Assembly (NCBI GenBank): GCA_018136815.1
Contig: CM030936.1
Coordinates: 5,183,774-5,247,773, forward strand
Direction: 5' to 3'
DNA: 64,000 nucleotides
From: Isochrysis galbana
Lineage: Eukaryota; Haptophyta; Isochrysidales; Isochrysidaceae
Shown: piece by piece, positions 12,122-22,046 of the stretch
Position numbering within the stretch: the first letter of the stretch is position 1
Layout: each line of letters begins with the position of its first letter
The notes under the pieces: generated by a model
Database searches by the model: none
Told to the model about the DNA's origin: nothing
What the model saw: only the letters and a program-made list of their open reading frames with translations
Translations under genes and position numbers: made by a program

Positions 12122-14822
12122 ATGGCAGACTGGATGAAGTCGCTGAACGATATCGCGGGCTACGCCAAGAACGCGGCACAACAGGCCTCAACAATGGTAG
12201 CCGGCTCCGAGCTCGAGAAGAAGCTCGCCGAGGCCACCTCCAACGAGCCGTGGGGCGCCTCAAGTGTGCCCCCCCCCCCGCTCTGCCTGCGCCTCCTCCT
12301 GCTTCCCCCTCTCTCCTTCTCTCTGCCGCCCTCCCGTCGCGCCGCGTGGCGCGTTGACGGGCCGGCCCGTCTCCGCCGCCCTGCTTTCCCTCCACCCCCG
12401 CAGCCCTCGCTCGAAGCATGCTCGGCCTCCCTCCCACCGCATGCTGTTGCCACTGCGCAGGCACAATGCTCGGTGAGATCGCACGCGCCACCTTTGCCTA
12501 TGACGACTTCAAGACAGTGATGCTCTTCGTCTGGCGCAGCTCTCAGAACCAGGGTTCCCTCTGGTGCGTCATACCCTTCCCTTTCCCCTCCACCCTCGCC
12601 TTCATAACAAATCAGGGGCGCCCCACCTGCTTCTAAAGCATGTTGAGTATGCTTGCGGTGATTACGAAAACACGACCCTGTTCGCCTTTACTTTCTGCAG
12701 GCGCGTCACCTACAAGACTCTGAATCTCCTTGACTATATCCTGCGCCATGGTTCCGACCGCGTCATCGAGGACGCGAGGGACCACTTGCGCGAGATCAAA
12801 AAGCTGCAAAAGTTTGAGTATGTAGACTCAGATGGCAAGGATCAAGGCATCAATATCCGTGAAAAGGCTCGGCAGCTGGTCGAGCTGCTCAACTCGGATG
12901 AGCAGCTCAATGCCGAACGCGAGAAGGCGCGCGCCACGCGGAACAAATATTCGGGCGTCTCGGCAGCCGAAATGTCATCCGGCACGGGCGGAGCTCAGCA
13001 GAGGGAGTCAAGGAAAGGCTTTTCTGATGACGACTTCAAGTATGCCTCAGACCGTGGCCGGCAATCGAGCAACACGGACATAGGCATGGGACTCACCAGC
13101 ATCGTTGGCGGCCTTGTCTCTTCTGCATCGGAGTACGCCGCCGCCGCGAGCAAGCAGTTTCAATCCATGCAGACACTTTTTCCTTCCAACGAGCTTGAAG
13201 GAAAGCTCACAAGTGCGCTCTCCAATGACCCGAATATGCCCTCCACTGCTTTGCTGTACGACCTGGGCCGCGCGACGCACAGGGAAGACGACTATCGCCT
13301 GATTCTCGCCGCCATATGGCAGAACGTGCTGCGATCGAATCAGCGCCCCCGCGTCATGTTGAAGACGCTGATGGTGCTCGAGTCTGTGCTGTTACATGGT
13401 CCTGAGCGCGCAATCGAGGAGACCTTGGACATGAAGACTGATATCAAGGTCCTCCAATCATTCTCTTCGCCGGACTTCAATGAGGCTGGGAAGGTGCAGG
13501 CCAAAGCCGCTGAGATTGTTGACCTGCTCGAGAACAACGGCCAGCTGACCCGGAGGCGCGAGGAGTCGGCCGACTCGTTCTCGGGCAACATGGGCAAGTA
13601 TCAGGGCTTTTCTGCGGATACTGCACCGCGCCTCAAGACCAATGGCGCTAGCGAGCCAGCCAACACGGAGCGTTGGAATGCGCCGGACGCCGATTTTGAT
13701 GCGGCGTTTGAATCTCCCGCGCCTGCTCCCCCACCCGTGGATGACCTTTTCGATGTCGCGAGCCCTGCGCCCGCCCCTTCGACTCCTGCCCCGGCTTCCG
13801 GTGCGAGTGGTCTCTCCGCCAACATTGGTTCCATCAAGGTCAATCTCAACCGCGAAGGGAGGGAGCGCAACCGGTCTAGTTCCAGCACTGTAAGCTTGGA
13901 CAAGCTCCCGACACCCGCAGCCCCGGCCGGGCTGGCCGCCCCGCCTGCTCCTGCGGTGTCAACTACCGACGACCTGTTTGGGCTCCTCGACACCCCGGCT
14001 GCCAGTGCAACTGCACTGCCAAGTGCACCTCCGCCGGGCGCAATGGCCGGCACCGATGACCTTTTTGGCATGTTGGGCTCGGGCGGCGGCACGGTGATGG
14101 CGGCGGCGGGTGGCGGCAATAATCTCGGCGCTGACTTTGGCGACTTTGACTCGGCGCTCTCGCCTGCTTCTAGGGTTCCTGCGCTCGCCGGGCCTCCGAG
14201 CGCGGAGGCGATGCTCGAGAGCGCACTGAATGACTTCTCCATGGATAGCACTCCGTCAATGGCTCCCGCTGCGCCGGCGCCAGCACCCGCCCCCAAATTG
14301 GGTCCAGGCAGCGGCCTGGGACTTGCATCCATCTCGCAGATGCAGGCGCAGCCTCAAAGACCAATAGCTGGCCCGACGATGGGCGGCATGGGCATGGGCG
14401 GCCCGCCAATGGGCGGCATGGGCATGGGCGGCCCGCCGATGGGCGGCATGGGCATGGGCGGCCCGCCGATGGGCGGCATGGGCATGGGCGGCCCGCCGAT
14501 GGGCGGCATGGGGATGACCGGTCCCCCCATGGGCGGCATGCCGATGGGCGGCATGGGGATGACCGGTCCCCCCATGGGCGGCATGGGTATGGGCGGCACG
14601 CCGATGGGCGGCATGGGCATGGGCGGTCCCATCATGGGTGGGATGGGCGGCGGCATGGGCGGACGCATGCCGACGGGCAGCATGAGCAGCTGCGGAATGG
14701 GAAGTGGCATGGCCGCGGGCAACGGAATAGCTGGCACAGTGCCCATGGGGGGCATGGGGGCGAGCGTCCAAGCTCCCGCACCTGCCCCTGCTCCCGACCC
14801 CTTCGCCAATTTGATGAAATAG
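12122..14822 (+). CDS. epsin-like endocytic adaptor with two ENTH-type domains, 3 exons, 788 aa
   Basis: Exons 12122-12263, 12461-12563 and 12701-14822; GT-AG introns, and the joins restore the epsin core (WGAS|STMLGEIARATF and SLW|RVTYKTLNLLDY). The first ENTH domain (about residues 1-155) has the hallmark DGKDQGINIREKARQLVELL and EKARATRNKY, so it should bind phosphoinositides at the plasma or endosomal membrane during clathrin-coat assembly. A second, more diverged ENTH/ANTH-like domain follows (about 205-345: MPSTALLYDLGRATHREDDY, LKTLMVLESVLLHG). The rest is Pro/Ala-rich and disordered with three DDLF motifs and a FGDFDSA motif, of the acidic-Phe kind that bind clathrin-adaptor appendages, and ends in a Met/Gly/Pro tandem repeat. 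Epsins usually carry a single ENTH domain, so the tandem pair is unusual. Confidence 0.88.
14380..14640 (+). repeat. coding 30-bp tandem repeat (MGGMGMGGPP)
   Basis: Within the epsin-like gene a 30-base unit encoding MGGMGMGGPP is repeated several times with little change, then degenerates (MTGPP, MGGTP, MGGPI variants). Near-identity at the DNA level points to recent expansion. Opposite-strand frames over it (His/Ala repeats) are shadows. Confidence 0.9.
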
Positions 14823-15609
14823 GGTGGTCTCACCTCGGTCGACTGCGTGAGATGCTCGCATCATGCCCGAGACGTTTAGGATGGGAGGTGGACCGCCTGG
14901 GTGAGCTACCGGATACTTGTCTGTCCACCCGCCACGCATTCTCGATGGCCTGTCGGCACGATTCGACTGCCACCCAGCACCATCCCCCAGCTGTGTGCGC
15001 TCGCCTTGAGCGTTGAAGCCAGACTTCGAAGCTCAAACTCCACGTGAGTTGTTGAAGATGGCCGATACTATATTGCTTTCTTTCTAATGTGCGCCTCGTG
15101 TGCTTGTGTGCTCGCTATGGTCTGCTTCATAGTCCCATCTAGTTCACCACGCCATTCGTGTATCCACTCTAGAAACAACCACATTTGAAACGAAAGAAAG
15201 GGGCAACTAGAAACAAAGTTGATACCTCGTTCGACATGGAGGAGCCACGTGCCCCCCCCCCCCCCCCCTCAGTCTTCAGACTCGAACTCCACTCTGGGCA
15301 CCTGTTGGCGACCCTAAGACTCTGCTTCCTAGAATTGTTGTATCCCTGCCCATCTGAAGGCTGTAGGCATGAATATTCGTGTAAGGTAAGCGCTCACAAT
15401 TACAATTGAACAGTTCTCCGTGTTGCCACTGACACACAAGACACAAGACACACAGATTCGGATTCCCCATGGTCTCAAGTCCAGGCTTGCAGATTTTGGT
15501 CTCGAAATTTGCGATTTGAATTTTGTTTTTGTTGTTACTAAAATTGTTGGCTCGTTTAAGGTAATAAACAGGCATGACTTCGACTTCTCGTTCTGCAGTT
15601 GCCCTGCGA

Positions 15610-15663
<54 letters not shown>

Positions 15664-15760
15664 CCTCCTCTCTTCGGCCGACGGCAGGAAGATTCGTCCA
15701 AAACATTCTCCGGTCCATGGAGTGGGACCGGCTCGTAGCATGCATCTATGGCACTCTATG
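14823..15760. other. intergenic; (TC)n microsatellite
   Basis: 3' untranslated region of the epsin-like gene, then unassigned sequence, with a (TC)n run at 15610-15660. No gene supported. Confidence 0.4.
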
Positions 15761-15761
15761 C

Positions 15762-16075
15762 TGAGCACCTGTTCGATCGCGAGCAGGTCGGTCTTGTTCA
15801 CCCACATGCGCTCCTTCTTGTCGTCGGTCTTGATCCCTATCTGCGCCTTCAGGCTGCCATGAAGTGTGCCGTTGCCCAGCATCGTCACGGTGCCCTCGCC
15901 CATCGCCTCATGCATCACCCTTGAGCCCACTCTTACTTAGGGCGATGGCCTCGCTCCGCACGCCATCCACCTCCATCTCGTCCATGCTCTCTCCATCCTC
16001 GCTGTCGTTGGCCTCGGTGTTGTCCATGCTGTCCTCCCTTTCCTCGTCGTTCGAATGGCCTCCGACTTCAAGTTC
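15762..16075 (-). other. possible small acidic protein gene, exons unresolved
   Basis: Two adjacent minus-strand segments look protein-like. One (about 16075-15940) is acidic, ending near SMDEMEVDGVRSEAIALS at a GTAAGA donor-like site; the other (about 15905-15770) reads MGEGTVTMLGNGTLHGSLKA followed by IGIKTDDKKERMWVNKTDLL and then a CAG/GTGCTC donor-like site. They may be exons of one gene, but I could not find a splice joining them. Family not recognised. Confidence 0.25.
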
Positions 16076-16479
16076 ATGACGGGAGGAGGAGGAGGATGCG
16101 CCGTGCGTGCGAGCGGAGGCGGCGGCCGCGAGCCATCTTAGGGAGCGAGCGAGTGAGAGTGAGAGGGAGAGGGAGGAGGGAGGCGAAGGAGAGGACTTGT
16201 GAGTTGATGGCGCGCGCACACAAATGCAGACAATGGATGGGGCATGGGGCATGTAGGGCATGGGCGGGCTTGCCAGCACCTTGAGGGCGGAACGGCAACT
16301 AACTATGGAGCCAACAACAGTTAAATATGTTTACTGTTCTAGAACCCAAATAACCTGTATAGATATCCTAGCAAGAGCCCAAATATCCCTGAAATATCTA
16401 GAGATATCTGTGTGGAGCAAATCCACCCAAATATCCAAGACAAATATCCGGATACTTGTGCTTACCCCTAAGCACAACC

Positions 16480-16700
16480 CGCAGCCCGCAGACAACCTCG
16501 TCGTAGTTGAGGGCGGAGCCCGAGGTGCTTGGGGGGGCAGCAACACTGTCGACAATGAGAACCTGGACAACTCGCGCTTCTTCGAAATCGACGACGACGA
16601 GGCGCTCATAGGCCGTGGGGGCCGCACTCCGCAGTCCGCAGACAACTCCGCAACAGCCGAGGGCGGAGCCTGCGCCGGCGGCAACGCCACGCCAAGTCAC
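16480..16700. repeat. diverged ~141-bp direct repeat
   Basis: GCAGCCCGCAGACAACCTC...GAGGGCGGAGCC near 16484-16530 reappears as GCAGTCCGCAGACAACTCC...GAGGGCGGAGCC near 16625-16671. Open frames cross it on both strands (16260-17003 + and 16398-16988 -) but neither is convincingly a protein. AT-rich CCAAATATCC words precede it (16375-16460). Confidence 0.5.
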
Positions 16701-16929
16701 GATGCCCCTCACCGCACCGGTGGCAGAGTGCCACATGAGGAAGTTGGTGGCATGCAAGAGAGTGGCACCGACGGCAACACCAACATAGCTGCCAAGCCCA
16801 TGGGCAGTGGCGGCACCGCCAAGGAAGTCATCAGCGGCGACGGGCCAAGCGCAAGGGGCGGGCTGGGGCAGACCTGTTGTTGGGTGTTCCTGTGGCAGAC
16901 AAACGTAAAACGCCTTCTGAACTATCTTA

Positions 16930-17535
16930 TATTGTCCCCAGGGGGTCTCGGCCCCCGCCCTTCGGCCTTTCTTCGTCCGCTGCCGCACTTTCGCGGTGTT
17001 TGACTGCCGCGCAGGGTGTCTTCCCGTTGATATACCGTAAATGGGCGGATATCTTACCTATTCTCGGGCCAGATCGTGTGGTTTTTTTGTCGTTCTTTTC
17101 CCGTCGTTCTCTTCGTTCTCCTACGGGCGTGTGCTGCATGGCGCGCGCCATGGCCCCCTTCTGGGGGCCCCTCGGGGCCCCCCAGAGGGCCAGCCAGGGC
17201 AGCTCAGGGGGCAGTGGAGGCTGGGGCAGTGCCCCTGGCCTCTCCTGCCTCTCCCTCGCTCGCCTCGCTGGCCCTGGGTGCCCTCCTGGCGGCCTCGGTG
17301 GTCTGTGGCTCAGTGGTGAGGGGGGGGGTCAGTACGAGCGAGGGCCAGTGCAGGCGAGTGCGTGCGGCGCGCGGCGCGCGCTCGGCGAAGGTCTGGGCCA
17401 GATTGATGTCAGCTCAGCCCCTGCCAGCAGGCAGGGGCTGAGGTTGGTTGTGCAGGCCCACCCAGGGGGTGTCTGCGATGGAGAGAGGGGGGCGCGAGGC
17501 CCCCATTGGCCTCCTACTTATAAAAGTGCCTGGTT
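16930..17535 (-). repeat. diverged third relative of the 750-bp retroposon
   Basis: On the minus strand it shares with the 8437-9192 and 37869-38620 copies the opening CTTTTATAAGTAGGAGGCCAATGGGGGCC-like sequence, the CCCCCCTCTCTCCA block, the GGCCAGCGAGG...GAGGCAGG block and the AATAGGTAAG...TTTACGG block, in the same order. The characteristic GAATATTA oligo-T end was not found, so its 3' boundary is uncertain. Confidence 0.55.
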
Positions 17536-17556
17536 CTCGATGCCGAGTTCGAGTGA

Positions 17557-17989
17557 GGGCGAATCCTGCGAGGGGCGGGTCGGGATGGTCGGGGTGGGGT
17601 CTGTGGCAGCCAGTGTAGCCGCGTGCGCGCACGTTGAGAAGCTGGGTGGGTGGGCTGCGCGGGCAATGATGCCAGTGGGTCAGGGGGTGGTCGGACTGTC
17701 GGCAGCCCGACACGGCGCTGCATCGGGCGGGAATCAAATGCCGAATGTAGCTTAGATATAAAGGAACCGATCCCCCCGCGGGCGCGACCGCCAATTCTTT
17801 ACGGGTAGAGCGTGAGTGCGCGTGACGGAGGGGGCGAGAGGGGGAGCGAATCTCGCACCATTTCTTGGCGAAGATTTTCGTAGCGTCAGGTAGCCCCCCC
17901 GGGAGGTTTTTTAGTGGGCATCGCGCCACGGTCAAAAAATGCAGCCCAACCCTTACTAGCCGTTAAAAAGCCCCTGTTTGACCGCCCTA
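17557..17989. repeat. dispersed repeat, copy B
   Basis: Partner of the unit at 3826-4259. It starts with GAGGGCGAATCCTGCGAGGGG and ends with CCGTTAAAAAGCCCCTGTTTGACCGCCCT. Both copies contain a CGGTCAAAAA stretch 40-60 bases before the right end. An oxygenase-like or other coding function is not visible. Confidence 0.6.
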
Positions 17990-18529
17990 AACTAGAGTAC
18001 ACCTAGAGCTAACTATAACTACTATAACTACTAACTATCTTGATAATACCCATAATACTAATAATAGTCTGGACGTAGCCACTATTAGCCTCAATGTAAA
18101 TAGCCGAAGGGCCACTATTAGCTTAAATGTAAATATTCGGTGGGCCACTATTAGCTAGATACCTAATAGTCGAAATCCAAACCTATTCACAGCCTTAAGA
18201 CATTGGGTTTTCACCCCAATAGCCAATAGCTTGTGGAGAATTCTAAGGGGGGCCGGGTGCCTGCGAGGGGGGAGGTATGATCGGGCGCATAGATTCGTGC
18301 CTTGGGTTCTAATGCGGTCATGTGTGTCGTGGCTTGGCGTGTTGGTGCATGGCTGGCTAGCTGGCTAGTGGCAGTAGCGGCACTAATATTCCGTTGTTTT
18401 ATTTCTAGTAGTAGTATTATTTCGTATTTTCTCTGCAGCCTTTCCACGTCTCTCGCTGCCGGACGGGCAGCGCGCGAGGGAGAGGCGGCGCGGAGAGGCG
18501 CGTAGAGAGGGCCGAGTGCCGAGGGGCCG
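17990..18529. other. AT-richer intergenic sequence and 5' region of the SDR gene
   Basis: Contains short tandem words (AACTATAACTACTATAACTACTAACTA) at 18010-18040 and two GGGCCACTATTAGC units at 18108-18155. No gene; the last ~100 bases are probably the leader of the gene starting at 18530. Confidence 0.45.
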
Positions 18530-20428
18530 ATGGGAGACGAGGAAACGGGAAGTAAGGGCAGTGCGCTGGACGGTGGCGCGCGGCCTGTGTGCTCAGACGA
18601 TCCGGTGGCAGCCTGTGTTGCCTCAGCGCTCGTCTCGGATGACGACCTGGCCGTCTGTCTCCGCGTGCTTCACGCGCTGGCCCCTGATGGCACGCACGTG
18701 AGGAGCGAATTCCATGAGCCCCGGATGAAGCCGCTTCGCTGCGCGCTGCAGCCGCTTCTTTCGGACGTGCGCTTCAAGATCTTTCAAGGTAGATCGATGA
18801 ACCACGCGGAGAGGCAAGCTGCCGAGCGAGAACTCAAGAAGGAGCGTCATCGGCGAGAGCAGCGGCAACGCGCGCTGGAGCGCAATTATGCAGACAAGAC
18901 AAGGATGCGTGCCGAACGGCTTAAAACTCTCGAGGCACTCGAGATGTCAGATAACACGCCGCGCGCACCAGACGGCGTTGTTGGGCTCATCGATGGCATG
19001 CAACCGCCACTTCTTGCCAATTTGACACCGTCCGGATCAGACGATGGCCATGGATCGAACACCACTGCCCTTCAAGGCAATGAAGCTCCCAAGGCTGGTG
19101 CATTCGAGCTAGCTCTATCTGATCCTGGGGCAACGTGCATCCCGTTGCAGCACCACCGCGCCTGTTACACCTGCAAAACCAAGTTTACGCTCCTGCATCA
19201 CTTCTACTCGCAGCTCTGCCCGCCATGTGCCACATTGAATTGGAGCAAGCGGATTCAGAAGGCCGATCTTAGCGGTCGCATCGTCCTGTTGACGGGTGCG
19301 CGTGTCAAGATTGGTTTCTGTGCAACACTGCGCCTGCTTCGGTGCGGCGCCACTGTGCTTGCCACTACTCGCTTCCCTGTCGACGCCACGGCGCGCTTCT
19401 CAGCACTGCCGGACTTCGATGACTGGTCACACCGTTTGCACTTGTACGGTATTGACTTACGTGACATGGCTTCAATCGAGCGACTCTGTGAGCACATTCG
19501 TCATAAATTTGAGTTCGTCACCGACGTAATCAATAACGCTTGCCAGACGGTGCGTCGCCCCGCGAGATACTACGCGCATCTCATCAACAGAGAGTTGGGT
19601 CCGCTTGCCACACTGCCGGGTGAGCGACGGAGGCTAATGAATTCTCATGTTGAATGCTTCGGGGTTGCGCAGCCGCTTGATCTTCGAGAAGCACCTCAGG
19701 GCGGCCACTCTTCGCCTAGTCCGCTGAGGTTGAGAGGGGACTCCCAGGCTCCAAGAGCTGACGCCCCAACGGTGCCTCTTCCTATGGTTTCGGCAAACAG
19801 CTCAGTGGCCGCGTGCGTTCCATCTGCCTTGTGGTCACAGCTTCCTACGGGGTCCGACGAGATTGATGAGGCGTCCGGAGATGACATGTCTTTCCCCAAC
19901 GGTCAACACGACATCAATGGGCAACAATTAGATCTCAGGACAAGCAACTCGTGGTTGTTGAAGCTGGAGGAGGTCCCAACGCACGAGGCGGCGGAAGCTC
20001 TGGCAATAAATGCTCTCGCGCCATTTGTGCTAAATGCACGTATGCGCCCACTCCTTGAGAAGGCACCCGTGCAGCATCGCTTTGTCGTCAATGTCAGCGC
20101 CATGGAGGGAAAATTTTATCGGTATAAAACGCCGAATCATCCTCACACGAACATGGCGAAGGCGGCGCTCAACATGATGACACGAACGTGCGCAGAGGAG
20201 CTAGCCGCACACGGGATCTATATGAACTCTGTAGACACTGGTTGGATCAACGATGAGAATCCCACGGCCCGTGCCGCCGAGATTGCCGCCCGAAGTGGCT
20301 TTCAAACCCCTCTTGATGAGCTTGATGCCGCGGCACGACTGGTGGACCCCATCATCTCTTGGTGCAATGGTTCTTCATGTGCGGTTTACGGCAAATTTTT
20401 GAAAGACTTTCGGCCAACGGAATGGTGA
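18530..20428 (+). CDS. short-chain dehydrogenase/reductase with N-terminal Cys-rich module, 632 aa
   Basis: Single exon with ATG start. Residues ~95-140 are a charged coiled-coil-like helix. Residues ~205-235 contain CYTCKTKFTLLHHF and LCPPCATLNW, a four-Cys zinc-binding-like cluster next to the enzyme domain. From ~245 an SDR Rossmann fold follows: IVLLTGARVKIGF (TGxxxxIG nucleotide-binding loop), DLRDMAS, VINNACQT, a long Ser/Pro-rich insertion (~360-480), INALAPFVLNARM, FVVNVSAMEGKFYRY, then HTNMAKAALNMM and VDTGWINDENP. The usual catalytic YxxxK reads TxxxK here. I recall the HTNMAKAALNM form from related SDRs with Cys-rich N-termini in other organisms, so it may be a family trait and the protein may bind NAD(P) without classical reductase activity. 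Substrate unknown. Confidence 0.82.
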   Translation: MGDEETGSKGSALDGGARPVCSDDPVAACVASALVSDDDLAVCLRVLHALAPDGTHVRSEFHEPRMKPLRCALQPLLSDVRFKIFQGRSMNHAERQAAERELKKERHRREQRQRALERNYADKTRMRAERLKTLEALEMSDNTPRAPDGVVGLIDGMQPPLLANLTPSGSDDGHGSNTTALQGNEAPKAGAFELALSDPGATCIPLQHHRACYTCKTKFTLLHHFYSQLCPPCATLNWSKRIQKADLSGRIVLLTGARVKIGFCATLRLLRCGATVLATTRFPVDATARFSALPDFDDWSHRLHLYGIDLRDMASIERLCEHIRHKFEFVTDVINNACQTVRRPARYYAHLINRELGPLATLPGERRRLMNSHVECFGVAQPLDLREAPQGGHSSPSPLRLRGDSQAPRADAPTVPLPMVSANSSVAACVPSALWSQLPTGSDEIDEASGDDMSFPNGQHDINGQQLDLRTSNSWLLKLEEVPTHEAAEALAINALAPFVLNARMRPLLEKAPVQHRFVVNVSAMEGKFYRYKTPNHPHTNMAKAALNMMTRTCAEELAAHGIYMNSVDTGWINDENPTARAAEIAARSGFQTPLDELDAAARLVDPIISWCNGSSCAVYGKFLKDFRPTEW

Positions 20429-20870
20429 AAGCACTGCCGGGCTACATCGGCGAGTGATAGCACCCGAAGACGTGTGGGCTAGCGTGGCAGGCTGACACGT
20501 TGCGCATTAGGATCATGAGCGATGACGGCGGCGACGGCAGCGGCGGCGGCGAGGGCAGAGGTGGCGATAGGGGTGAGTGAGGGCGGTGGTGTCGACGGTT
20601 GAGGCAGCCAGAGCGATGATGGATAGGGCGGCAGCGGCGAGGACAGTAGTAACGACGGTGGCGACGGTGGCGGCAGTACGAGCGCATGAAATTCATTTTC
20701 TTCCTTCCTAGGCTGAGACGAGAAATCCGGCGGCGGACTGGGGTGTGTGAGAGTGTGAGAGTGGCCTAGACGAGCTCTCCTCGAGCCTCAAGTCCTTGCG
20801 CACAAAGGCACGGCAAAGTGCGTGAGCATTTAGGGGGTAGAGTTGGAGGCGCTCGCGGGGGAGGTGCAGA
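20429..20870. other. intergenic, GGC/GGT-rich simple sequence
   Basis: 3' region of the SDR gene. Contains GCGGCGGCGAGGG-type triplet repeats at 20520-20680 and no recognisable gene. Confidence 0.4.
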
Positions 20871-20910
20871 AGCCCGATGAATAAAAAAAAGATCTGAAAG
20901 CCCGATGAAT
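20871..20910 (-). repeat. 16-bp retroposon end with 12-bp target duplication
   Basis: AGCCCGATGAAT is present at 20871-20882 and 20899-20910. The 16 bases between are eight A then GATCTGAA, the same 3' terminus as the inserts at 3541-3578 and 20967-21126. It appears to be an extremely 5'-truncated insertion. Confidence 0.65.
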
Positions 20911-20966
20911 GAAAAAACCTTTTAACATTCTTACCGCACTCGCGGCGAATGGCACCACTGCCTACA
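20911..20966 (-). repeat. LINE-family 3' end (GAATATTA-type) fragment
   Basis: Minus strand reads GCCGCGAGTGCGGTAAGAATGTTAAAAGG plus six T, matching the 3' ends at 8437 and 37813-37856 nearly base for base. It lies directly beyond the T-run of the adjacent element. Confidence 0.8.
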
Positions 20967-21126
20967 AAAAAAAAATCTGAAGTTTCGGGGCTATACACCT
21001 ATCGCTAGCACGGCATTCTCTACCCTCGCCCGCCATCGCCTTTAGCTCCCTTCACCCCGTATCCTCGCCTTCCCCCCCTCTTTCCTTTTTGTTCGGTGTC
21101 GGGGGTGCGGCCCTGGTACACTACCA
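20967..21126 (-). repeat. retroposon 3' untranslated region joined to the methyltransferase ORF
   Basis: On the minus strand it starts at GTAGTGTACCAGGGCCG, continues ACCCCCGACACCGAACAAAA and ends CCCCGAAACTTCAGA plus ten T. The block GTAGTGYAC...ACCGAACAAAAAGGAA is shared with the 514-bp element at 50718-51231. It follows the methyltransferase stop codon without a gap: either a 5'-truncated element inserted there, or this is the real 3' end of a unit carrying the methyltransferase. Confidence 0.7.
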
Positions 21127-22046
21127 CGGGGTCGCCATGGCACCGGCGACGCCCACGTAAGTGCGGCTGCGCAGCGCACCGCGGTGGGGGGAAGGCGGCA
21201 AATTGGCCATGGCGGAGACGCGGCCCTCCATCACGCACGTGGGGACAAGGGTAGGCAGCGAATCGGAAAAGTAAAGGCCCGTCGCCTTCTGGTGCCCGGT
21301 CCCGTGTTCATAGGGTTGGACATATTGGCGGGGAACCAACTCCCCGACTAAAGCGGAAGCCTCGGAGTGCATCCGAGGGTTTTCCACCGCAACAAAGGGA
21401 GCCTTGGAGAGGGCCATCGAGACGAACACTCTCGCCGCTGATTCGAGAGCGAGCCGCCTTTCGGGTTCCTTGTCAAGCCATTGGCGGCTGACCGCTGAGA
21501 GGTAGGTACAGGGTGGGTGGGCCACTACTAGGTCCCAACCCAAGTCTTGGATGTGGCTAGCGTCGCCTTGGAAGTGGGGAATGTAGTCGATCTCCGAAGG
21601 GCGGAGGTCGCAGGTGGCGACGCTAGCGCCCCCTAAGTAGAACATGGTTGCGACAACACCGCTGATTTCGCCCAAGACCAGGACTCTCGGGGGCGGACGA
21701 CCCGCCGCCGCCTCGGCCGCTATCATCTCGAGGAGGGCAGTGTGCTCTCGGTCGCGCTTTTCGTCGCGAAGTTGTTGAGCATCGATCGCGGACTGCATGT
21801 GAGCGAGGCGATCAGCCAAGAGATCGGCGGCGGAGGGAGCCTCGCTTACGTGTTCCCACGCACTGTAGTCAAGCGGGTGGAAATGGGAGTCGAGCCCCGG
21901 GTAGCCCGAGGTCTCGAGGGAGGCGAGCTCGGCTCGCTCGCGGAGTGAGTCGACGAGCAGCGGCTCGTCTGACGGAGCGGCGGATGGCGCCGACGTGTTG
22001 GAAGGGTCTTGCGGAGGCTCAGAGCCGCCGGTTCCGACGAAGTCTC
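21121..22046 (-). CDS. phage-like DNA cytosine methyltransferase domain of a retroelement polyprotein
   Basis: The frame is open from ~22046 to the stop at 21121. An unstructured linker (SEPPQDPSNTSAPSAAPSDE, then DYSAWEHVSEAP) and a helical segment (RLAHMQSAIDAQQLRDEKRD) precede the enzyme. The enzyme shows VLVLGEISGVVATMFYLGGA (SAM-binding loop), SVATCDLRPSE, the catalytic Pro-Pro-Cys in LVVAHPPCTYLS, the ENP of FVAVENPRMHSEAS, and a C-terminal block QPYEHGTGHQKATGLYFSDS plus PPSPHRGALRSRTYVGVAGA. As I know them, these blocks in this order define a compact family of phage-encoded C5-cytosine methyltransferase-like proteins. Predicted to act on DNA in the nucleus; activity is untested. It sits where the C-terminus of the RT-RNase H polyprotein would be, after a frameshift, so expression today is doubtful. 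Confidence 0.75.

Noticed and set aside
14256..14939. Minus-strand frame with His/Ala repeats and another with Met/Pro repeats
   Set aside because: Shadows of the MGGMGMGGPP coding repeat of the epsin-like gene on the plus strand.
16260..17003. 247-aa plus-strand ORF and the overlapping 196-aa minus-strand ORF (16398-16988)
   Set aside because: Both cross a diverged direct repeat and run into a repeat element; neither has a motif and both cannot be coding.
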